64,000 bases of DNA from Georgenia sp. SYP-B2076 (GCF_003991205.1 NZ_RXOZ01000001.1:62001-126000); one strand, 5' to 3'; positions 42,378 through 51,991 are shown, counted from the stretch's first letter. Numbers and translations: made by a program. The notes: a model not told the origin generated them from the letters alone.

Positions 42378-43562
42378 GTGCCCCAGCAGGTCCAGGCCGT
42401 CATCGCCCGCACCAAGAACGCCCCGGTCGAGCTGACCACCATCGTCATCCCCGACCCCGGCCCCGGCGAGGCCGTGGTGAAGGTCCAGGCCTGCGGCGTC
42501 TGCCACACCGACCACAACTACGTCGAGGGCGGCGTGGGCGACAACTTCCCGTTCCTGCTCGGCCACGAGGCCGCCGGCGTCGTCGAGGCCGTCGGCGACG
42601 GCGTCACCGAGGTCGCCCCGGGCGACTACGTGGTCCTTAACTGGCGCGCGGTGTGCGGGCAGTGCCGCGCGTGCCGCAAGGGGCAGCCGCAGTACTGCTT
42701 CGCCACGCACAACGCCACGCAGAAGATGACGCTGACCGACGGCACCGAGCTCACCGCCGCGCTGGGGATCGGCGCGTTCGCCGAGAAGACGCTCGTCGCC
42801 GCGGGCCAGTGCACCAAGGTGGACCCGGCCGCGCCGCCGGAGGTCGCCGGCCTGGTCGGCTGCGGCGTCATGGCCGGGATCGGCGCAGCCGTCAACACCG
42901 GCGCCGTCGCGCGCGGCGAGTCCGTCGCCGTCATCGGCTGCGGCGGAGTCGGCGACGCGGCGATCGCGGGCGCCGCGCTGGCGGGTGCCACCACGGTCAT
43001 CGCCGTGGACATCGAGGACCGCAAGCTCGAGTGGGCCCGGCAGTTCGGCGCCACCCACACGGTCAACTCCCGCACCACCGACCCTGTCGAGGCCATCCGG
43101 GAGATCACGGGCGGCTTCGGGGCCGACGTCGTCATCGAGGCCGCCGGCCGCGCCGACACGTACGAGCAGGCCTTCTACGCCCGCGACCTCGCCGGGCGCG
43201 TGGTGCTCGTCGGCGTGCCCGCCCCCGGCACGGAGATCACCCTGCCGCTGGACGAGGTCTTCGGCCGGGGCGGCGCCCTGAAGTCCGCCTGGTACGGCGA
43301 CTGCCTGCCCAGCCGCGACTTCCCCGCGCTCATCGACCTCTACCTCCAGGGCCGCCTCAACCTCGGCGGCTTCGTCAGCGAGACGATCGGGCTCGGGGAC
43401 GTGAACGAGGCCTTCGGCAAGATGCTGCGCGGCGACGTGCTGCGCTCCGTCGTCGTGCTCGACGGCGATGCCGCCCGGCACGAGCAGGGGACGCCGACCG
43501 GCGCGGCGGCGGCGACAGGCGAGGCGACGGCAGCCGGCGCGACGGCCGAGGCGGGCGCATGA
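42378..43562 (+). CDS. mscR: S-(hydroxymethyl)mycothiol dehydrogenase (mycothiol-dependent formaldehyde dehydrogenase)
   Basis: A 394-residue zinc MDR enzyme that oxidises the formaldehyde-mycothiol adduct to S-formylmycothiol with NAD+, detoxifying formaldehyde. The N-terminus [41 protein letters not shown] is diagnostic for the mycothiol branch. Catalytic Zn ligands are in CGVCHTDH and GHEAAG; the structural site has all four Cys ([17 protein letters not shown]). The NAD motif is [15 protein letters not shown]. The GTG 42378 start has GGAGGAG upstream. The last ~30 residues are an Ala/Thr-rich tail. The downstream MBL gene overlaps (ATGA), the usual arrangement. Confidence 0.95.
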   Translation: MPQQVQAVIARTKNAPVELTTIVIPDPGPGEAVVKVQACGVCHTDHNYVEGGVGDNFPFLLGHEAAGVVEAVGDGVTEVAPGDYVVLNWRAVCGQCRACRKGQPQYCFATHNATQKMTLTDGTELTAALGIGAFAEKTLVAAGQCTKVDPAAPPEVAGLVGCGVMAGIGAAVNTGAVARGESVAVIGCGGVGDAAIAGAALAGATTVIAVDIEDRKLEWARQFGATHTVNSRTTDPVEAIREITGGFGADVVIEAAGRADTYEQAFYARDLAGRVVLVGVPAPGTEITLPLDEVFGRGGALKSAWYGDCLPSRDFPALIDLYLQGRLNLGGFVSETIGLGDVNEAFGKMLRGDVLRSVVVLDGDAARHEQGTPTGAAAATGEATAAGATAEAGA

Positions 43563-44188
43563 GCGCGCGCATCGACCGGGCCGTCACCTCCGGGACCTTC
43601 TCCCTCGACGGCGGAACGTGGGACGTCGACAACAACGTCTGGGTCGTCGGTGACGATGCCGAGTGCGTGATCATCGACGCCGCTCACGACGCCGCGGCCA
43701 TCAGGGAGATCGTGGGCGGCCGGCGGGTGCGGGCCATCCTGCTCACCCACGCGCACGACGACCACATCGACGCCGTAGCGGACCTGCGGGACGCCGTCGA
43801 CGCCCCCGTCCACCTGCACCCGGGCGACCGGATGCTGTGGGACGCGCTCTACCCCGAGGCCGCGCCGGACGTCGAGCTCGCCGACGGCGACGTCGTCGCC
43901 GTCGGCGGGCTGGAGCTGCACGCGCTCCACACGCCCGGGCACAGCCCGGGCTCGGCCTGCTTCCACGTCCCCGCGCTGGGCGCGCTCTTCTCCGGGGACA
44001 CGCTCTTCGCCGGCGGGCCGGGGGCGACGGGTCGGTCCTACTCGGACTTCCCCACGATCATCGGCTCGATCCGGGACAAGCTCCTCACCCTGCCCGCCGA
44101 GACCGTGGTGCACACCGGCCACGGCGAGGACACGAGCATCGGCGCCGAGGCACCGCACCTGCAGGAGTGGGTCGACCGGGGGCACTGA
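43559..44188 (+). CDS. MBL-fold hydrolase linked to mycothiol metabolism
   Basis: A 209-residue metallo-beta-lactamase-fold enzyme. The dinuclear metal motif is [13 protein letters not shown]; further ligands are in [19 protein letters not shown] and HTGHGEDTS. It resembles glyoxalase II and the hydrolases that follow mycothiol-dependent dehydrogenases, and most likely hydrolyses S-formylmycothiol (or another mycothiol thioester) to release formate. Its start overlaps the mscR stop as ATGA, supporting this shared pathway. The exact substrate is inference. Confidence 0.92.
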   Translation: MSARIDRAVTSGTFSLDGGTWDVDNNVWVVGDDAECVIIDAAHDAAAIREIVGGRRVRAILLTHAHDDHIDAVADLRDAVDAPVHLHPGDRMLWDALYPEAAPDVELADGDVVAVGGLELHALHTPGHSPGSACFHVPALGALFSGDTLFAGGPGATGRSYSDFPTIIGSIRDKLLTLPAETVVHTGHGEDTSIGAEAPHLQEWVDRGH

Positions 44189-44275
44189 TCGGGCGCCGCC
44201 GAGAGGCACGCGGGCGTCGGAGAGCGGCACGAGCCGCAGCCGGCGGGAGCGGCCCGGGAGACGCGGTCGCGCGGC

Positions 44276-45469
44276 TCACGCCGCGGTGGCCTCCCGGGCC
44301 CCGCGCAGGCGCGCGAGCAGCGCCGTGGCCAACGCGGCGCTGCCGGCCGCGGCGCCGCCGACCGCGAAGGTCGCGGGGATCCCGGCGGCGTCGGCCACGA
44401 GGCCGAGGAGCAGCGGTCCCCCGCCGAGGCCCAGGTCGACGAACATGCTGAACGTCCCGGCGGCCCCGCCGCGCAGGCGGGGCTCGACGCTGGACATGAT
44501 CGCCCGCACGAACGCCGGGGTCAGGAACGCGACACCGACCGCGAGGACGGCGGTCCCGGCCACCAGCCCCGCCGGGCTGCGGACGGCCGCCATCACCGCG
44601 AGGCCGGCCGCCGTGCAGGCCAGCGCCGCAGCGCCCGACCACAGCGCGGGGTACCGATCCGCCAGTGGGGCAAAGGCGACGCGGCACCCGACCACCACGA
44701 GGCCGTACACCGCCAGGACGGCCCCGGAGCTCGACAGGCCGACCTCACGGGCGTGGAGCGCCGCGAAGGTGAGGAAGCCGGCCGCCGCGGCGAGGCCGGC
44801 GCAGAAGGCGAACCCCGGGGCGAGGACGGCGCGGTGGATGAGCGGAAGGTCCGTGGTGTCGCGCTGCGGGCTGGCCGTCTCGGGCAGGCGGAGCACCACC
44901 ATCACGGCCACGACGGCCAGGAAGGCGCCGCCGAGCCACGCCAGGCGGAAGCCGCCGACGGCGAGCAGCAGCTCGCCCAGCGCGGGCCCCGCGGAGATGC
45001 CCAGGTACAGGGCGAGGGAGTTGTAGCTCAGGGCCTCGCCCAGCCGTTTCGGCGGCGCGAGATCGGTCAGCGCCGCCGTGGCGGCGACAAAGAACAGCGC
45101 CTCGGCGACGCCCAGCAGCACCCTCAGCCCCACCAGGACCCACAGCTCGCCGGCGAGCAGGTGCGCGGCGGTCACCACGGCGTACAGCGCGCCGCCGCCA
45201 ACGAGCAGGGGGCGTCGCCCCCGGCGGTCCGAGAGGCGACCGGCGAGGGGACGCAGCACCAGCGCCGTCGCGCTGAAGACGCCGACGGCCAGACCGACCC
45301 CGGCCGGCCCGGCCCCGAGCGGGCCACGGGCGAACAGCGGGACGATGGGCACGGTCAAGCCGAAGGCGGTGAAGTACGCGAGCTCGGCCGCCGTCAGCGT
45401 CAGGAAGTCCCGGGTGAGGAGCGTCGCGCCGTCGCTGTCTCCCCCGCCTGTGGCCCGTGGGCGCGCCAT
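44276..45469 (-). CDS. MFS transporter (12-TMS)
   Basis: A 397-residue major facilitator. Motif A is LAGRLSDRRGRRPLLVGGGALY, followed by VLLGVAEALFFVAATAALTDLAP; twelve spans are evident. It resembles the small drug/sugar exporter group (YfcJ/arabinose-efflux-like). The start at ATG 45469 is 5 nt after TACCAT, with no ribosome site. The promoter region (about 170 bp) is shared with the divergent luciferase-like oxidoreductase gene. The substrate is unknown. Confidence 0.9.
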   Translation of the reverse strand: MARPRATGGGDSDGATLLTRDFLTLTAAELAYFTAFGLTVPIVPLFARGPLGAGPAGVGLAVGVFSATALVLRPLAGRLSDRRGRRPLLVGGGALYAVVTAAHLLAGELWVLVGLRVLLGVAEALFFVAATAALTDLAPPKRLGEALSYNSLALYLGISAGPALGELLLAVGGFRLAWLGGAFLAVVAVMVVLRLPETASPQRDTTDLPLIHRAVLAPGFAFCAGLAAAAGFLTFAALHAREVGLSSSGAVLAVYGLVVVGCRVAFAPLADRYPALWSGAAALACTAAGLAVMAAVRSPAGLVAGTAVLAVGVAFLTPAFVRAIMSSVEPRLRGGAAGTFSMFVDLGLGGGPLLLGLVADAAGIPATFAVGGAAAGSAALATALLARLRGAREATAA

Positions 45470-45474
45470 GCGCC

Positions 45475-45480
45475 ATGGTA
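45475..45480 (-). promoter_or_regulatory. Leaderless -10 element (TACCAT)
   Basis: TACCAT is 5 nt before ATG 45469. Confidence 0.4.
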
Positions 45481-45642
45481 GGTCCCGCCTGCGGGGCCTA
45501 GGGAGGGTCCGGCCTACCGGCCACGCGAGGGTCCGGTCTGCGAGGCCCCCGGCGGGTCCCGTCCGCGGCCCCCGACGGCCTCGGCGCCGCGCCGATCGTT
45601 GAGCGCCGCGCCGCCGCGGCCGCCACGGGGCACGATGCCGTC

Positions 45643-46539
45643 ATGGACATCGGCTTCGCGCTCCCCGTCTCTGGCTCCTGGGCGACCCCGCGCAACGTCG
45701 CCGAGGTGGCGCGCCGCGCGGAGGCGCTCGGCTACGCCTCGGTGTGGACGTTCCAGCGGCTGCTCGTCCCGGAGGAGGCGTCGCTCCCGCCGGTCTACGC
45801 CAGCGTGCTCGACCCGGTCGTCGCGCTGGGGTACGCCGCCGCGGTCACCGAGCGCGTCCGGCTCGGCACGGCGATCGTGAACCTGCCCTTCCAGTCCCCG
45901 GCCGTGCTCGGCAAGCAGCTCGCCACCCTGGACGTGCTCTCGGACGGGCGGCTCGACGTCGGCCTCGGCCTGGGCTGGTCGCGCGAGGAGTTCGTCGCGG
46001 CCGGGGCGTCCTTCCGGCGGCGCGGGGCGCGCGCGGAGGAGTACCTCGCCTGCCTGCGGGCGCTGTGGGGGCAGGACCGGGTCGAGTTCGACGGCGAGTT
46101 CTACCGCGTGCCGGTCTCGAACGTGCTGCCCAAGCCGGTGCAGCGCCCGCACCCGCCGATCCTGCTCGGCGGGCAGGCGCCCGCCGCGCTGGCCCGCGCC
46201 GGACGGCTCGCCGACGGCTGGATCAGCAACAGCCGGGCCGACCTGACCCGGCTGTCCGACCCGGTCGAGCAGGTCCGGCGAGCCGCCCGGGACAGCGGCC
46301 GCGACCCGGACACGCTGCGGTTTGTCTGCCGCGGCGTCGTGCGCGACGCGCCCCGCACCGGCCCGCTCACCGGCTCGCTGGACGAGGTGCGCGCGGACCT
46401 GCCCGCCCTCGCCGCGCAAGGCGTCACCGAGGTGTTCGTCGACCTCAACTTCGACCCCACGATCGGCCACCCGGACGCGGACCCGGCCGCGTCCATGCGC
46501 CGCGCCCACGCGGTGCTCGACGCGCTCGCGCCCGCCTGA
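45643..46539 (+). CDS. LLM-class F420- or flavin-dependent oxidoreductase
   Basis: A 298-residue luciferase-like TIM-barrel protein of the TIGR03619 type. Typical segments are MDIGFALPVSGSWATP at the start, VARRAEALGYASVW, RVRLGTAIVNLPFQSPAVLGKQLATLD, GRLDVGLGLGWSREEF and HPPILLGGQAPAALARAGRLADGWI. In actinobacteria this group commonly uses coenzyme F420; the hydride acceptor is not predictable. CACGAT 6 nt before the ATG is a weak match to the leaderless pattern. It is divergent from an MFS gene. Confidence 0.92.
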   Translation: MDIGFALPVSGSWATPRNVAEVARRAEALGYASVWTFQRLLVPEEASLPPVYASVLDPVVALGYAAAVTERVRLGTAIVNLPFQSPAVLGKQLATLDVLSDGRLDVGLGLGWSREEFVAAGASFRRRGARAEEYLACLRALWGQDRVEFDGEFYRVPVSNVLPKPVQRPHPPILLGGQAPAALARAGRLADGWISNSRADLTRLSDPVEQVRRAARDSGRDPDTLRFVCRGVVRDAPRTGPLTGSLDEVRADLPALAAQGVTEVFVDLNFDPTIGHPDADPAASMRRAHAVLDALAPA

Positions 46540-46651
46540 CGGCCGCGGCGGGCGGCCGGGCCGCGATGCGTCAGGACCCTTGCCGGGCCCGCGCGGCAGG
46601 CGTCATGCTTGACGGGGACTTCCGCCCCCGTAGTGGCGCCCGCCCTCCAAC

Positions 46652-46657
46652 TAAGGT
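46652..46657 (+). promoter_or_regulatory. Leaderless -10 element (TAAGGT)
   Basis: TAAGGT is exactly 6 nt before ATG 46664; no ribosome site. Confidence 0.5.
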
Positions 46658-46663
46658 CTTCCC

Positions 46664-47233
46664 ATGGTGACGCGCACGCACGAGCAGCAGGTCAGCGAGG
46701 AGCGCCTCGAGGCCGCGACGGGCCGCACCCGTGCGCAGTGGTACGCCCTCCTGGACGCCGCCGGCGCCCGGGAGTGGGACCACACCCACATCGCCCGCTG
46801 GCTCGGCGGCGAGCACGACGTCGACGGCTGGTGGGCGCAGGGCGTCACCGTGGGGTACGAGCAGTCCCGGGGGCTGCGCGAGCCCGGCCAGCGCCCCGAC
46901 GGGTACTTCGAGGTCAGTGCCACCAAGACGCTGTACGGCGTCCGCGAGGAGCTCTGGCCGCACCTGGCCGACGACGACCTGCGCAGCGACTGGCTCGACG
47001 TCGACTGGCCCGTCATGGGGGTCACGGAACCGAGGTCCGTGCGCTTCCAGGCGGACGACGGCTCCCGCGTGACGATGCTTCTCGAGCCGGTCCCGCCCGG
47101 CAAGGACGGCCGCGCCAAGGTGCGCCTGGCGGTGCAGCACAGCAAGCTGCGCGACGCCGGCGCCGTCGCCGAGACCAAGAAGTTCTGGAAGGACAGCCTC
47201 GCGACGCTCGCGGCGGCCGTCAACGAGGCCTGA
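46664..47233 (+). CDS. DUF4287-domain protein with SRPBCC-like C-terminus
   Basis: A 189-residue protein. The N-terminal ~85 residues (EQQVSEERLEAATGRTRAQW, GAREWDHTHIARWLGGEHDVDGWWAQGVTVGYEQSRG) are the DUF4287 domain. The C-terminal half (TKTLYGVREELWPHLAD through HSKLRDAGAVAETKKFWKDSLATL) resembles the START/SRPBCC (AHSA1-like) fold, whose final helix is typical. The function is unknown; the family is widespread in actinobacteria. It is a stand-alone gene with a leaderless-type start. Confidence 0.88.
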   Translation: MVTRTHEQQVSEERLEAATGRTRAQWYALLDAAGAREWDHTHIARWLGGEHDVDGWWAQGVTVGYEQSRGLREPGQRPDGYFEVSATKTLYGVREELWPHLADDDLRSDWLDVDWPVMGVTEPRSVRFQADDGSRVTMLLEPVPPGKDGRAKVRLAVQHSKLRDAGAVAETKKFWKDSLATLAAAVNEA

Positions 47234-47343
47234 ACGTCGTTACGGGGCCGCCGGGGCCGCCGGCCAGGCCGACTTAGCGACGCTCCCCGGACCGAATCGC
47301 AAGACTTCACCCCCGAGTTGCCAACGCACCGATACCAAACCTT

Positions 47344-47349
47344 TACCGT
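47344..47349 (+). promoter_or_regulatory. Leaderless -10 element (TACCGT)
   Basis: TACCGT is 6 nt before ATG 47356. Confidence 0.5.
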
Positions 47350-47355
47350 TAGGGC

Positions 47356-48120
47356 ATGGCAGAGGTCTCGATCACCACGCCCCGTGGCGTCCACCTGGCA
47401 GGCACCTTCGAGCCGGGACCGGGGTCGACGGCGGTCCTCTTCGCCCACGGGTTCCTCTCGGACCGCCACTCCTCCCAGCGCTTCGACATCCTGGCCGACG
47501 CCTACCGCGCCGCCGGCTACGCCACGCTCCAGATCGACTTCTCCGGGTGCGGCGCCAGCGACGACGACGTCGTCACGACGGCCGGCCAGGTGGAGGACCT
47601 CCGCTCGGCGTCGGCCTGGCTCGCCGAGGAGGGCTACCCGGTCCAGGCCATCCACGCCCACTCCTTCGGCACGCTGGCGGCCCTGCGCGCGCACCCGCAG
47701 AACGTCGTGACGCTCGTGCTCACGGGCGCGCTCACCGGGCCCATGTCCTACCCGTGGGAGGCGATCTTCTCCACCCACCAGCTCGACGAGCTCGAGCAGC
47801 ACGGCCTGACCCGCGTGCCGGACGACAACGCCGCGAAGGTCCGCGAGTACTCGGTGATCTCCCGCGAGACCCTGGCCAACTACTCCCTCAACGACCAGGC
47901 CGACCTCCTCGGCCGGGCCCGCGTCCCCACGCTGCTGATCTACGCCGACTCGGACGAGCAGCAGACCGAGCTCGTCGCGCTGGCCCGGGAGGGCCTGCAC
48001 CTGCTGCCCGAGGGGTCGCGGCTGGAGGTGCTCGAGGGGGCGCAGCACGGGCTCTACGACCGCATCGACGCCGTCGCCGAGCTGGCGCTGAAGTGGTTCG
48101 CGGTCCACATGCCCGCCTGA
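47356..48120 (+). CDS. Alpha/beta hydrolase
   Basis: A 254-residue serine hydrolase of the BAAT/X-Pro dipeptidyl-like group. The nucleophile elbow is HAHSFGT (Ser near residue 104), with VLFAHGFLSDRHSSQRF as the oxyanion-side HG motif. Candidate acid is in IYADSDEQQTE and the catalytic His in EGAQHGLYDR near the C-terminus. The substrate is unknown. The ATG is 6 nt after TACCGT. It ends 20 bp from the convergent acetyltransferase stop. Confidence 0.9.
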   Translation: MAEVSITTPRGVHLAGTFEPGPGSTAVLFAHGFLSDRHSSQRFDILADAYRAAGYATLQIDFSGCGASDDDVVTTAGQVEDLRSASAWLAEEGYPVQAIHAHSFGTLAALRAHPQNVVTLVLTGALTGPMSYPWEAIFSTHQLDELEQHGLTRVPDDNAAKVREYSVISRETLANYSLNDQADLLGRARVPTLLIYADSDEQQTELVALAREGLHLLPEGSRLEVLEGAQHGLYDRIDAVAELALKWFAVHMPA

Positions 48121-48140
48121 AGCGCCCGGCAGCCCGGCGG

Positions 48141-49331
48141 TCAGCCGAGGCGCCGCTGCCAGGCGCCCTCGATGCTGGCGCGGGCAAACCCGATCTGCTC
48201 GTTGATGGCGAGCATGTACCGGTTCTCCCCGGCGTTCCACGTGTGCACCCGCCGGGCCTCCGGCCGGACCTGCGCGAGCAGCTGGAGGTTCGCCGCCTTG
48301 ACGAGCAGGCCCAGGCGGCGCCCACGGTGGTCGGCGCGCACGAGGGTGTTGTACTGGAAGACCATCTCCTTGCGGTGCGCCGGCAGCATCAGCTGCGTGA
48401 ACGCGGCCAGCTCGCCGGTGGGCACGTGCAGGGCGGCGGTCAGGACGTACCGGTCGCCGGTGCGGGTGATCGCCTCGTCGGTGTCCCGCACCCGCTGGGC
48501 GTCCCACACCTCCTCACGCAGGTCGACGCCCGCCGAGGGGGCGTCGGTGCTCATCCGCCGCTGCAGCACCGCGACGCCGTCGAGCAACTCCTCGGGCGTG
48601 CGGTCGGCCCACTGCACCACCCGGTAGTCCTCCCCCGCGGCCTGCGCGGCCTGCGCCCGCCAGCCGGCGAGCGCGGCCGGGTCGACGGGCAGCGCGAGCA
48701 TGGAGTGCCGATCCGTCTGCTCGAGCGCGAAGCCGTGGGCGAGCGCGAAGCGGGCTGACGGATCGTCGGCGGAGATGGCGCCCACCCCGGTGGCGGCGAC
48801 GACGGCCGCGGCGTGTCCGGCCGGGGGCTCGTGCACGTGCGAGGACCAGGTGGTGACCACCTCCCGGCCCGCCGCACGCACGCGCTCCTCGGCCGCGCGC
48901 CACAACGCCTCGCCGACGCCCCTGCGCCGCGCCCCGGGGCGGACCATGAGGTCGACCATGGCCAGGTGGGTGTTGTCGGTCCGCGGCATGGTGATGCCGG
49001 CGAACCCGACGACGTCGGCGACGGCGCCGCGCGTGGTCTCCGCACCCGCGCCCTCGTGTGCAGCCTCCGCACCCGCGCCCTGGCCGTCCACGGTGGCGGG
49101 CAGGACGTCCGCCCCGTCGTGGCCCCGCACGGCCAGGAGCACCACCTTGGCGGAGTGCTTCTGGTCGGCATAGTCGGCGACGCGCGTGCGCGGCGGGTCG
49201 ATGAAGTCGTCGTGGCCGAGAACCGCGATCAGATGCTCGGCACCCACCTCGGCCCACCCCTCGGCGGCCCACGAGGGGCTCGCCCCGGGGTCGGTCGGGA
49301 CGGCGAGCTCGGCGATGCGGAAGGTGGTCAC
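48141..49331 (-). CDS. Two-domain GNAT acetyltransferase
   Basis: A 396-residue protein with two acetyltransferase domains. The first has TDNTHLAMVDLMVRPGARRRGVGEALWRAAEERVRA, a full acetyl-CoA loop (RRRGVG). The second has KEMVFQYNTLVRADHRGRRLGLLVKAANLQLL and NRYMLAINEQIGFA near the end. The arrangement matches the mycothiol-synthase-like tandem GNAT group, but it lacks enough cues to call MshD. The start is set at GTG 49331, where CAGACT lies 8 nt upstream; longer frames run into the direct-repeat region at 49377-49417. Confidence 0.85.
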   Translation of the reverse strand: MTTFRIAELAVPTDPGASPSWAAEGWAEVGAEHLIAVLGHDDFIDPPRTRVADYADQKHSAKVVLLAVRGHDGADVLPATVDGQGAGAEAAHEGAGAETTRGAVADVVGFAGITMPRTDNTHLAMVDLMVRPGARRRGVGEALWRAAEERVRAAGREVVTTWSSHVHEPPAGHAAAVVAATGVGAISADDPSARFALAHGFALEQTDRHSMLALPVDPAALAGWRAQAAQAAGEDYRVVQWADRTPEELLDGVAVLQRRMSTDAPSAGVDLREEVWDAQRVRDTDEAITRTGDRYVLTAALHVPTGELAAFTQLMLPAHRKEMVFQYNTLVRADHRGRRLGLLVKAANLQLLAQVRPEARRVHTWNAGENRYMLAINEQIGFARASIEGAWQRRLG

Positions 49332-49376
49332 GCGACGGGAGTCTGACAGCGCCTGGCCCGCCGAGGCCACCGAATT

Positions 49377-49417
49377 TCGCGCCACCCCGCGGCTCCTGTC
49401 GCGCCACCCCGTGGCGC
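49377..49417. repeat. 22-bp spaced direct repeat with hairpin
   Basis: TCGCGCCACCCCG occurs at 49377-49389 and 49399-49411, 22 bp apart. The second copy forms the hairpin GCGCCAC-CCC-GTGGCGC (49401-49417). The core TCGCGCCAC is shared with the ends of the palindromic elements at 34076 and 61708. It lies about 45 bp upstream of the two-domain acetyltransferase start. Confidence 0.65.
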
Positions 49418-49573
49418 CCGGGGTAGATCCAGCAGGCATATCTTCCGGAGTTACCCCGGAAATCGTTGCTCCCTGCGGCGGTCACGGGCAGCGTCGCCGA
49501 GCCTCCGCATCGACGGCCCCGCCGCAGGGTCAGACCGATCAGCCACAGGGCCAGAGCGGGACAACGCGCCGGG

Positions 49574-50614
49574 TCAGCGGGGCATCAGCCGAACGAGCAG
49601 CGCGCGGTGGTCGCTGTCGCCGCGCTCCACGACGGCGGCCTGGGTGGCCCGGTAGCGGCGGGGGTCGACGAGCACATGGTCGATGGTCGTGCCAAGCCAC
49701 TCCGGCGCCCGGACCGGCCAGGTGCTCACACCGCCCGCCCCGGCCGCCACCGCGGCGTCGGCGCAGCGCCCGAGGTCCGCCATGGCGGCGTGGTCCAGGG
49801 TGGCGTTGAAGTCTCCCGCGAGGATCAGGCCGTCCGTCCCGCGGCCACGGCACAGGGCGGTGACCTCACCGAGGTCCCGCCGCCAGTCCCGGGTGAGGCT
49901 CTCGACGGGGGCGCGCGGGTGCACGGCCACGAGCACGGGCCCGACGCCGGAGGCGGGTTCCGCCCGGACGCTGCCCTCGGTGGTGCGCGGCGCCGACGTC
50001 TGGACGTACTCGCCCAGCGTCGTCGCCACGAGCAGGGCGGTGGAGCCGATCCCCGGCCTCCCGGCCTCGGCGTCGAAGACCTGGAACGTCTCGCCGTCGG
50101 CGGCCCGGAGCTCCGCCACCCGGTCCGCCGTCGCCCGCGACGTCTCGGCCAGCATCATCACGTCGACACCGTTCTCGTCCGCGAGCGCCGCGATGTCCTC
50201 GGCGCCGGTCCGCCCGCCGAGAGTGTTGTAGGCGAGCACGGTGATCGCCCCCGTGCCCGAGCCGGCGGCGCGCACGCCGTCGTCCGCCGAGAGCCGGCCG
50301 GGATTGTCGAGGCCGCGGTCCCAGGGGATCCATGCGTGCCCGCCGGCGACGAGCAGGAAGATCGTCCCGAGCGCCAGCGCGGGGCCGCCCCGGCCGAGGC
50401 GGACCGCGCCCAGCAGGCCGACCCCGAGCAGGACGAGGGCAACGACGGCGAAGATGCCCACCAGCAGCGGCCGCACCGCGATCGCCTGCGACACGGGGTA
50501 CGTCATCGTCAGGCCCGCCCAGTCCGGGCGGAGCCGGCCGAGCCACTCGGGATTCACGGTGAGGGCGGCGGCCGCACCGAGGACCACGACGAAGAACCAG
50601 CTGATCACGCGCAC
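49574..50614 (-). CDS. Membrane-anchored endonuclease/exonuclease/phosphatase-family protein
   Basis: A 346-residue protein with three N-terminal spans (VISWFFVVVLGAAAALTV, LLVGIFAVVALVLLGVG, ALALGTIFLLVAGGHAWI) and an extracytoplasmic EEP domain. Active-site motifs are LAYNTLGGR (Asn), MLAETSR (Glu), LILAGDFNATLDH (Asp, Asn), GTTIDHVLVD and the catalytic His in GDSDHRALLV. Such proteins are secreted-side phosphodiesterases or nucleases; the substrate is unknown. The start is set at GTG 50614, with CACACT 6 nt upstream. Confidence 0.9.
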   Translation of the reverse strand: MRVISWFFVVVLGAAAALTVNPEWLGRLRPDWAGLTMTYPVSQAIAVRPLLVGIFAVVALVLLGVGLLGAVRLGRGGPALALGTIFLLVAGGHAWIPWDRGLDNPGRLSADDGVRAAGSGTGAITVLAYNTLGGRTGAEDIAALADENGVDVMMLAETSRATADRVAELRAADGETFQVFDAEAGRPGIGSTALLVATTLGEYVQTSAPRTTEGSVRAEPASGVGPVLVAVHPRAPVESLTRDWRRDLGEVTALCRGRGTDGLILAGDFNATLDHAAMADLGRCADAAVAAGAGGVSTWPVRAPEWLGTTIDHVLVDPRRYRATQAAVVERGDSDHRALLVRLMPR

Positions 50615-50687
50615 GCGGTCAGTGTGACACCGCCTCGGTGTGCACAAACGCACCTCCTGCCACACACTGGGGGTAATTCGGATGGTT

Positions 50688-50716
50688 GGCTCCGCAACGC
50701 AGGGGGCTGCGGAGCC
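50688..50716 (-). terminator. Hairpin after the ASCH gene
   Basis: GGCTCCGCA (50688-50696) and TGCGGAGCC (50708-50716) form a perfect 9-bp stem with an 11-nt loop, 4 nt past the stop at 50721. No T tract follows. Confidence 0.65.
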
Positions 50717-50720
50717 GGCC

Positions 50721-51236
50721 TCATCCCCGCCTGGCGTGCAGGATCTTGAACGTCTCGAGCACGACGGGCATGTCGGGGGCGAAGGCCCTGCCGGTCCGCG
50801 CCAGGGACTCCCGGAAGTACGTCTCGTGGGCCCGCCGCCACCACTCGAGACTCAGGTCACCCTCGCCCTCGGCGGCGGCGTGCCCGGCCGGGACCTGGTC
50901 GAAGGCGACGACGTCGACGGTCACGGTGCGCACGAGCGCCCGGGGCGCGCCCGAGCCGTCGCAGATGATCGAGAGGTCCCCGGGCCGGGGCAGCTCCTCA
51001 CCGTCCGCCTCCCACTCCCACAGCGCGCTGGCCGTGGCCGTCTTCGCGCCCGCGAGCACCAGCGCGACGAGCCCGTCCGCGACCTCGGCGTTGCTCCCGA
51101 AGGCCCACGCGGGCGGGGTCAGGGAGGCGAGCTCGTTCTCGCCCACGACGACGTCGAGCCGGGTGAGCCCGGCGATCTTGCGCGCCTCCGCCCAGAACCG
51201 CTCGATGACCTGGTCCTCGGGGGCCGTGATGTCCAT
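50721..51236 (-). CDS. ASCH-domain protein
   Basis: A 171-residue protein. LVLAGAKTATASALWEWEADGEELPRPGDLSII, RTVTVDVVAFDQVPAGHAAAEGEGDLSLEWWRRAHETYF and the C-terminal VLETFKILH are the conserved body of the ASCH (PUA-like, RNA-binding) fold, in the YqfB/DUF984 subgroup. A role in RNA or nucleobase metabolism is likely from the family; no direct partner is visible here. The ATG 51236 start is 6 nt after CAGACT. Confidence 0.9.
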   Translation of the reverse strand: MDITAPEDQVIERFWAEARKIAGLTRLDVVVGENELASLTPPAWAFGSNAEVADGLVALVLAGAKTATASALWEWEADGEELPRPGDLSIICDGSGAPRALVRTVTVDVVAFDQVPAGHAAAEGEGDLSLEWWRRAHETYFRESLARTGRAFAPDMPVVLETFKILHARRG

Positions 51237-51310
51237 GGACGGAGTCTGACAGGTGGGCGCCCGGTCACGCTCCCGGCCGCTCGTCCCCCTCGCCCGCCTC
51301 CTGCTCGTCG

Positions 51311-51991
51311 TCAGCCGGCGTGGCGCTCGTCCAGGAAGGCGCGCAGGTCGGCCAGCGTGTCCGCCGAGATGCCGTGCCCGAGCCCGTCGTAGACCCGCGC
51401 GGTCAGGCTCGAGTGCTCGGGCAGCCACTGCCCGGCCCGCTCCACCAGGAACGGGGCGATGACCTGGTCGGCGCTGCCGCGGGCCCAGAACACCGGGGGT
51501 CGGCGACGGGCCAGCTCGGCGTCGCCGTCGAGCTGGCCGGGGGCGACGAAGCCGGAGAGGTTGGCCACGACGCCGATGCGGTCGGGCTCCTGGCGCAGGA
51601 CCTGGGTCGCGATCGCCCCGCCCTGGGAGAAGCCTGCGAGGCCGACGCCGCTGAACTGCCCGTCGAGCGTGTCCAGCCAGGCGCGCACGGCCTCGGCGGC
51701 GCGGTTGGCGCCCTCCTCGCGCAGGCGGTCCGTCGTCTCCGTCTGCTGGTGGGCGGCCGGGCCGGCGAGCTCCCCGCCCAGGGAGAACCACTCGTACCCG
51801 AACTGGTTCCGGCCGGGGGCGCGGAGGGAGGCGACGACCAGTTCCTCCGGCAGGTACTGCGCGAGGCCGAAGAGGTCCTGCTCGTTCGAGCCGTAGCCGT
51901 GCAGCAGCACGAGCAGGGGCCGGCCGGCGCGCTCCGCGGCCGGGGCAGACCAGAGGATTGCGTCCGGGTCGATGGTCAGGGGTGTGCTCAT
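51311..51991 (-). CDS. Phospholipase/carboxylesterase-type alpha/beta hydrolase
   Basis: A 226-residue esterase of the YpfH/acyl-protein-thioesterase-like group. The catalytic triad is Ser in GLAGFSQGGAIATQ, Asp in GSADQVIAP and His in DGLGHGISADTL; the oxyanion loop is LLHGYGSNEQDLFGLA. Start ATG 51991 has AGGAG upstream. It ends about 75 bp from the ASCH start on the same strand. Substrates are probably short-chain acyl esters. Confidence 0.92.
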   Translation of the reverse strand: MSTPLTIDPDAILWSAPAAERAGRPLLVLLHGYGSNEQDLFGLAQYLPEELVVASLRAPGRNQFGYEWFSLGGELAGPAAHQQTETTDRLREEGANRAAEAVRAWLDTLDGQFSGVGLAGFSQGGAIATQVLRQEPDRIGVVANLSGFVAPGQLDGDAELARRRPPVFWARGSADQVIAPFLVERAGQWLPEHSSLTARVYDGLGHGISADTLADLRAFLDERHAG